DNA of 26,663 nt from positions 1-26,663 of the forward strand of contig CALKYI010000313.1 in NCBI GenBank assembly GCA_938003665.1. The letters are read 5' to 3'. Under the pieces are notes generated by a model that saw only the letters and a program-made list of their open reading frames with translations, was not told the DNA's origin and made no database searches. The position numbers were made by a program, and so were the translations under genes. This stretch comes from an uncultured Flavobacteriales bacterium (GTDB lineage: Bacteria; Bacteroidota; Bacteroidia; Flavobacteriales_D; Sanyastnellaceae). Below are positions 23,171-26,663 of this stretch, in pieces (positions within the stretch are counted from its first letter, which is position 1; the number at the start of each line of letters is the position of its first letter).

Positions 23171-26035
23171 TTAGAACATCATTTTGAGCGTCGCCGAGAG
23201 GGTGCGGCCATACGCCCAGTAGCCTTCGAGCTTGCCGTTCTCCACGGTCCCCTGAATTTTCTCGCCGGTCTGCGGATCCGTCACAAACGTTTCGAAACCA
23301 TCGCTGATGTAGATGTTGTTCAAAGCATTCTGCACATTCAAACTGGCCATCCAGTTCATGCCCGCCGCTTCAAACCGGTAACTGCCGCGGAGGTCGAGGT
23401 ACCCGTACGCCGGCAACATGACCGGTTGCAATCCCGCGCGGTCCGGATTCGTGCGGTCGGTGTCCACTTGGAAGCGAGCGTAGAGGTTCCAGTTATACAC
23501 GTAATTGGCCCCGAGTCGCAGGCGCTTCGTCACGTTGAAGTTGGAGAGAAAGCCCACCTGCGATTGTGGCGCGTCGCTGACCTTCAAGCCCGCGGAGTAG
23601 ATGTAGAGGGTCTCGAGGACTTGCCCGCCTTCTTCGGAAGTAATCTCCGCATTGACGTCGTTGTCCCAACGCCAGTTGCCGAAGGAAGCCATGCCGCCGA
23701 TTTCCGCCCATGCCGTGGGGCGGGTGCGCCATTCAATCTCCACGCCCTCGTGCGTCTGGATCAAGCCGGTGATGAACGCTCGGTATTCAGTTCCGTCGGG
23801 GCGCAGCAACGGGCTGCTCATGATGCTCTTGTCGCGCCATTGGGTATGGTAGGCGTTTAAATCGAAGGAAATCCCACGCCAGCGGAATCGGTAACCGGCC
23901 TCGACGGCAGCGACCTTTTCATTCGTGAGACGATCGTTGCTCAACACGTTGGAATAGTTCGTGAAGACGTAACGAATAAACGGGGCGCGTGAGTAATAGC
24001 CCCCGTTGAGGTACAAGTGGCTAGTCTCCCCGAGGCGCACACTGCCACCCGCTTTCAGATTGTACCCGACGCTGCTCGCCTTTTGGGACTTGATGCCATA
24101 AACGAATTCTTCCGTGGTTTCAAGTTCGCCGGTTTGCTCATTGATCTGGGTGACTTCCTGCACCCCTGTCTCTTCATACCGGAAGTACTTGTAAGGATCG
24201 ATGCGGCGGTAGGTGGTGTACGAAATGGTGCCGGCGCCAAACAAGCTGAATCGGTCGTCCTTGTATTCCACTTGGCCAAACCCTCCGGCATACTGCACGC
24301 GTCCGATGTCGTCGTAATCGACCTTGTCACCGGGTTGGGCCATCAACGCGTAATCCGGGTTGACGCCGTAACCGTCGCTGCTGCTGAAGGACTGGAGGTA
24401 GAAATCTCCCCCGAGGAGATTGTTCACGCGGGTGAAGTGCTTGCCGCTGTAATACCGTGCATCCACACCTGCCATCAGGCTCACCCGGTCGTTGACTTCG
24501 TGCCGCAACGTGGAGAGGATTCCAGTCCAAAAATGCTCGTTGTGCGCATTCTCAATGACGCTGCGGCTGCGGCCCCCGACGATTGTGTCGTTTCCGACCA
24601 CAATGGGGTCGCCGAACTCGTGGAGCGTATCGATCCACGCCTGGGCGTCTACGTCATAAGCAATCTGGTCAGCCGCGTACGTGACGGGCTGGGAATTGTT
24701 CTCATTGGAATCCCAGAGGTAATCCCAATTCAGGGACGTTTTGACCGAGCGTTCGACGCCTGCAGTGTCCACGTACGTCTCACTGACGCGGGGGTTGCTG
24801 GTGCCATCGTAGCGCGAGCCGTAGCCCTTGCCCGTGCTGATGTAAAAACTGGTGGCGAGGTTGGTGCGCTCGCTCAACTGCCAGTAGTCGTTCAAGGCAA
24901 ACTGGGGTTTGTGGTACCCGTTGACACGGGCATTCAGAACCTCATTTTCCTGCCCACCCCGGTTGAGGTACCCCCAGTCGTCATTCCAACGGTGCGCCTC
25001 GTATCCGAGGTTCTGGATGTCATTAAAACGGTCCACGGTCAGCTGGCCTCGGCGCTGACCATGGGTCTGTGGGGCGCCGATGGCCGTGAAGACGAGGCGA
25101 TGCGCCCCGAAATCTTTGGCTGCGGTGAGGAAGTAGCTCCAGGCGTCAATAAACGTGGCATCAACGTAAGCATTGCCCATGGTTCGGCTGCCGACGGCGC
25201 TGACGGCCCATCCGTTTTCCATGACCCCTGAACTCAACGACAGCATGGTTTTGTAACGGCCGTAGTCCGTCATGCTTTGCATCAGACTTCCGCCCTTTTT
25301 CGTGTCCGTGGCCTTCGTGATGATGTTCAACGTACCGCCCACGGAGTTAATGGCCAACTTCGAGGCGCCCAAGCCGCGTTGCACTTGCATGGTATTGACC
25401 GCGTCTCCTAGGCCGGCCCAGTTGGACCAATACACCCAACCGTTTTCCATGTCATTGACAGGGATTCCATTGATCAATACCGCTACGTTGCGTTGGTCAA
25501 ACCCCCGGATGTTGATGCGGCTGTCTCCGAATCCACCTCCGCTTTTCGTGGCGTACACACCCGGCGTGATGTTCAGCGTTTCCACCAATTCCTTGTCCCC
25601 CAATTGCTCTTGAATGGTCTTGGCGTCCAACGTGGAAACCGCCACCGGCGTCTCCCGGTCGATGGCCACTGAAGCGATGACATTGGCCTCGCTCAGGCCG
25701 ATGGTGGAGGACTGCAAGGTGACGGGCCCGAGGTCCAATACCCACGCGTCAACTCCCAAGGTACACGCTTGCCGGTAGGTTTCGTACCCGATCATGCTGA
25801 TGACCAACTCGGCAGCTCCCGTCTCACGTGAGGTGAATTCAAAGCGGCCGTCAAAATCCGAAACGGTCCCCATGCGGGATTCTTCCAAGAACACAGAGGC
25901 GCCAGGGAGGGCGTCGCCAGTTTCGGCATCGATCACGGTGCCTTTGATTTTGGTCTGTGCGGAGAGGGTTTGGCAAAGGCCTGCATATGCAATCAGCAGG
26001 GCGCTGCCCAAAAGGAGTCGGAGCGTTTGGCGCAT
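23171..26035 (-). CDS. TonB-dependent outer-membrane receptor
   Basis: This 954-residue protein has a signal peptide (about 1-26, ending LSA before QTKIKG), a carboxypeptidase-regulatory-like beta-sandwich (about 28-115), a plug domain (about 130-260) with INIRGFDQRNVAVLINGIPVNDMENG and SVGGTLNIITK, and a 22-strand barrel to the end (...YGRTLSATLKMMF, ending in the usual aromatic). It imports a ligand across the outer membrane using TonB energy. The substrate is unknown: no SusD partner, lipoprotein or binding protein is adjacent, which argues against a polysaccharide-type SusCD system and is compatible with an iron or cofactor ligand. It lies 80 bases downstream of asd with its own likely promoter. 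Confidence 0.93.
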   Translation of the reverse strand: MRQTLRLLLGSALLIAYAGLCQTLSAQTKIKGTVIDAETGDALPGASVFLEESRMGTVSDFDGRFEFTSRETGAAELVISMIGYETYRQACTLGVDAWVLDLGPVTLQSSTIGLSEANVIASVAIDRETPVAVSTLDAKTIQEQLGDKELVETLNITPGVYATKSGGGFGDSRINIRGFDQRNVAVLINGIPVNDMENGWVYWSNWAGLGDAVNTMQVQRGLGASKLAINSVGGTLNIITKATDTKKGGSLMQSMTDYGRYKTMLSLSSGVMENGWAVSAVGSRTMGNAYVDATFIDAWSYFLTAAKDFGAHRLVFTAIGAPQTHGQRRGQLTVDRFNDIQNLGYEAHRWNDDWGYLNRGGQENEVLNARVNGYHKPQFALNDYWQLSERTNLATSFYISTGKGYGSRYDGTSNPRVSETYVDTAGVERSVKTSLNWDYLWDSNENNSQPVTYAADQIAYDVDAQAWIDTLHEFGDPIVVGNDTIVGGRSRSVIENAHNEHFWTGILSTLRHEVNDRVSLMAGVDARYYSGKHFTRVNNLLGGDFYLQSFSSSDGYGVNPDYALMAQPGDKVDYDDIGRVQYAGGFGQVEYKDDRFSLFGAGTISYTTYRRIDPYKYFRYEETGVQEVTQINEQTGELETTEEFVYGIKSQKASSVGYNLKAGGSVRLGETSHLYLNGGYYSRAPFIRYVFTNYSNVLSNDRLTNEKVAAVEAGYRFRWRGISFDLNAYHTQWRDKSIMSSPLLRPDGTEYRAFITGLIQTHEGVEIEWRTRPTAWAEIGGMASFGNWRWDNDVNAEITSEEGGQVLETLYIYSAGLKVSDAPQSQVGFLSNFNVTKRLRLGANYVYNWNLYARFQVDTDRTNPDRAGLQPVMLPAYGYLDLRGSYRFEAAGMNWMASLNVQNALNNIYISDGFETFVTDPQTGEKIQGTVENGKLEGYWAYGRTLSATLKMMF

Positions 26036-26079
26036 CGGAGGAAGACTTGGTTGTGGTGGCTACATGAGCCGTTCGCAAC

Positions 26080-26109
26080 GCAAGATAGCGCGTGCTCTGC
26101 GGAAATCAA
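26080..26109 (-). promoter_or_regulatory. Predicted promoter of the TonB receptor gene
   Basis: On the minus strand TTG (26109-26107), a 19-base spacer and TATCTTGC (26087-26080) resemble TTG-N17-23-TAnnTTTG with two mismatches at the end of the box. The predicted leader to the ATG at 26035 is about 38 bases. It occupies most of the 80-base gap after asd. Confidence 0.4.
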
Positions 26110-26115
26110 GTAGCC

Positions 26116-26663
26116 TCAGGCCCAACGCCCTTGGTCGAGCAGGTACTGGGCGATTTGTACCGTATTGGTCGCCGCTCCCTTGCGCAAGTTATCCGCTACA
26201 ATCCACAGGTGAAGCCCGCGGTCATTCGCCAAATCCCGCCGAATGCGGCCCACGAACACGTCGTTCTTACCCGCCGCCGTGCGGGGCATGGGGTACCGGT
26301 TGTGCGCCGGTTCGTCCTGCACCACCACGCCGGGGAATGAGGCCAACTTTTCACGCACATCATGGAGTTCAAATGGCTGCTCAAATTCGAGGTAAACGCT
26401 TTCGCTGTGCCCGCCCATCACCGGAACGCGAACCGCTGTGCAGCTCATGTGCACCTCCTCATCGCTCAATATTTTCTTGGTTTCATTCCACACCTTCATC
26501 TCCTCCCGGGTGTATCCATTGTCGCCAAAAACGTCGCAATGGGGTAGGCAATTCAAATCGATGGGGTGCGGATAAACAGGGGAATCCACAGCCTCTCCGG
26601 CACGTTCTGCTTCCCTCGTCGATGGCGAGCACCCCGTCGTCTGTCAGTGGGATGGTACAGTGG
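26116..26663 (-). CDS. asd: Aspartate-semialdehyde dehydrogenase, C-terminal part, frame disturbed at window edge
   Basis: The frame read from the stop at 26116 upward encodes the C-terminal half of Asd, which reduces aspartyl phosphate to aspartate semialdehyde for lysine, diaminopimelate, threonine and methionine. Clear motifs are YPHPIDLNCLPHCD, NETKKIL, and the catalytic-histidine region VRVPVMGGHSESV followed by SFPGVVVQDE, with RTAAGKNDVFVGRIRRD near the C-terminus. The frame is recognisable back to about 26613 (EAERAGEAVD). Beyond that it reads into a TGA at 26646-26644, while the Asd-like sequence (GVLAIDE) continues in another frame, so bases are missing or added near 26614. The N-terminal half with the catalytic cysteine lies outside the window. 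The gene is probably intact in the organism and damaged here by edge errors, but a real frameshift cannot be excluded. Confidence 0.85.

Noticed and set aside
24017..25231. A 404-codon open frame on the plus strand
   Set aside because: It is antisense to the TonB receptor, shows no family features, and the receptor frame is conserved over its whole length.
26058..26115. Inverted repeat GGCTAC...GTAGCC flanking the TonB receptor promoter
   Set aside because: Only six bases match over a 46-base loop, which is expected by chance in a region of this size.

Overview
The window looks like a chromosomal segment from a Bacteroidota bacterium, most likely a flavobacterial lineage with GC-rich DNA. 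Four things point there: two tandem OmpH/Skp chaperones beside bamA; a DUF6089-type outer-membrane protein between uppS and nadK; a TonB receptor with an N-terminal carboxypeptidase-regulatory-like domain; and promoter-like elements of the Bacteroidota type (TTG, 17-23 bases, TAnnTTTG) without clear Shine-Dalgarno sequences. The gene order pdxJ / CBS / nadK / DUF6089 / uppS / bamA / ompH / ompH / murI is also the one I know from flavobacteria. No transposon, prophage, CRISPR array or rRNA is visible. No gene-free stretch exceeds about 170 bases.

Layout. At 1-1064 (+) lie the 3' end of a ComM/YifB ATPase gene and a gamma-carbonic-anhydrase-like protein. At 1054-8972 (-) is an envelope-biogenesis block: CBS-ACT protein and nadK, then after a likely internal promoter DUF6089, uppS, bamA, two ompH genes and murI. 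It joins undecaprenyl-phosphate and D-glutamate supply for peptidoglycan to outer-membrane protein assembly. At 9036-10540 (+) are pdxJ and an alpha/beta hydrolase. At 10544-12325 (-) is a CLC anion transporter with CBS domains, and at 12390-13223 (+) a tandem universal stress protein.

At 13228-20843 (-) there is a long same-strand run: LD-carboxypeptidase, kbl, an FAD oxidoreductase, a GbsR/MarR-type regulator, ferritin, a YfiR-like periplasmic protein, a secreted TPR protein and a membrane HAMP-SpoIIE phosphatase. The last four genes are separated by no more than about 40 bases and form the most intriguing unit. A YfiR-family protein, known elsewhere as a periplasmic inhibitor of a c-di-GMP synthase, is here tied to a PP2C-type phosphatase receptor and follows a ferritin gene.

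At 20909-23002 (+) is metG, followed by tRNA-Thr(CGU) with an encoded CCA and a strong bidirectional terminator. At 23171-26035 (-) is a TonB-dependent receptor. From 26116 to the right edge (-) is asd, incomplete and with a disturbed reading frame in the last ~50 bases, possibly a sequence-edge artefact.

All family calls come from reading the protein sequences by eye. No database search was run.
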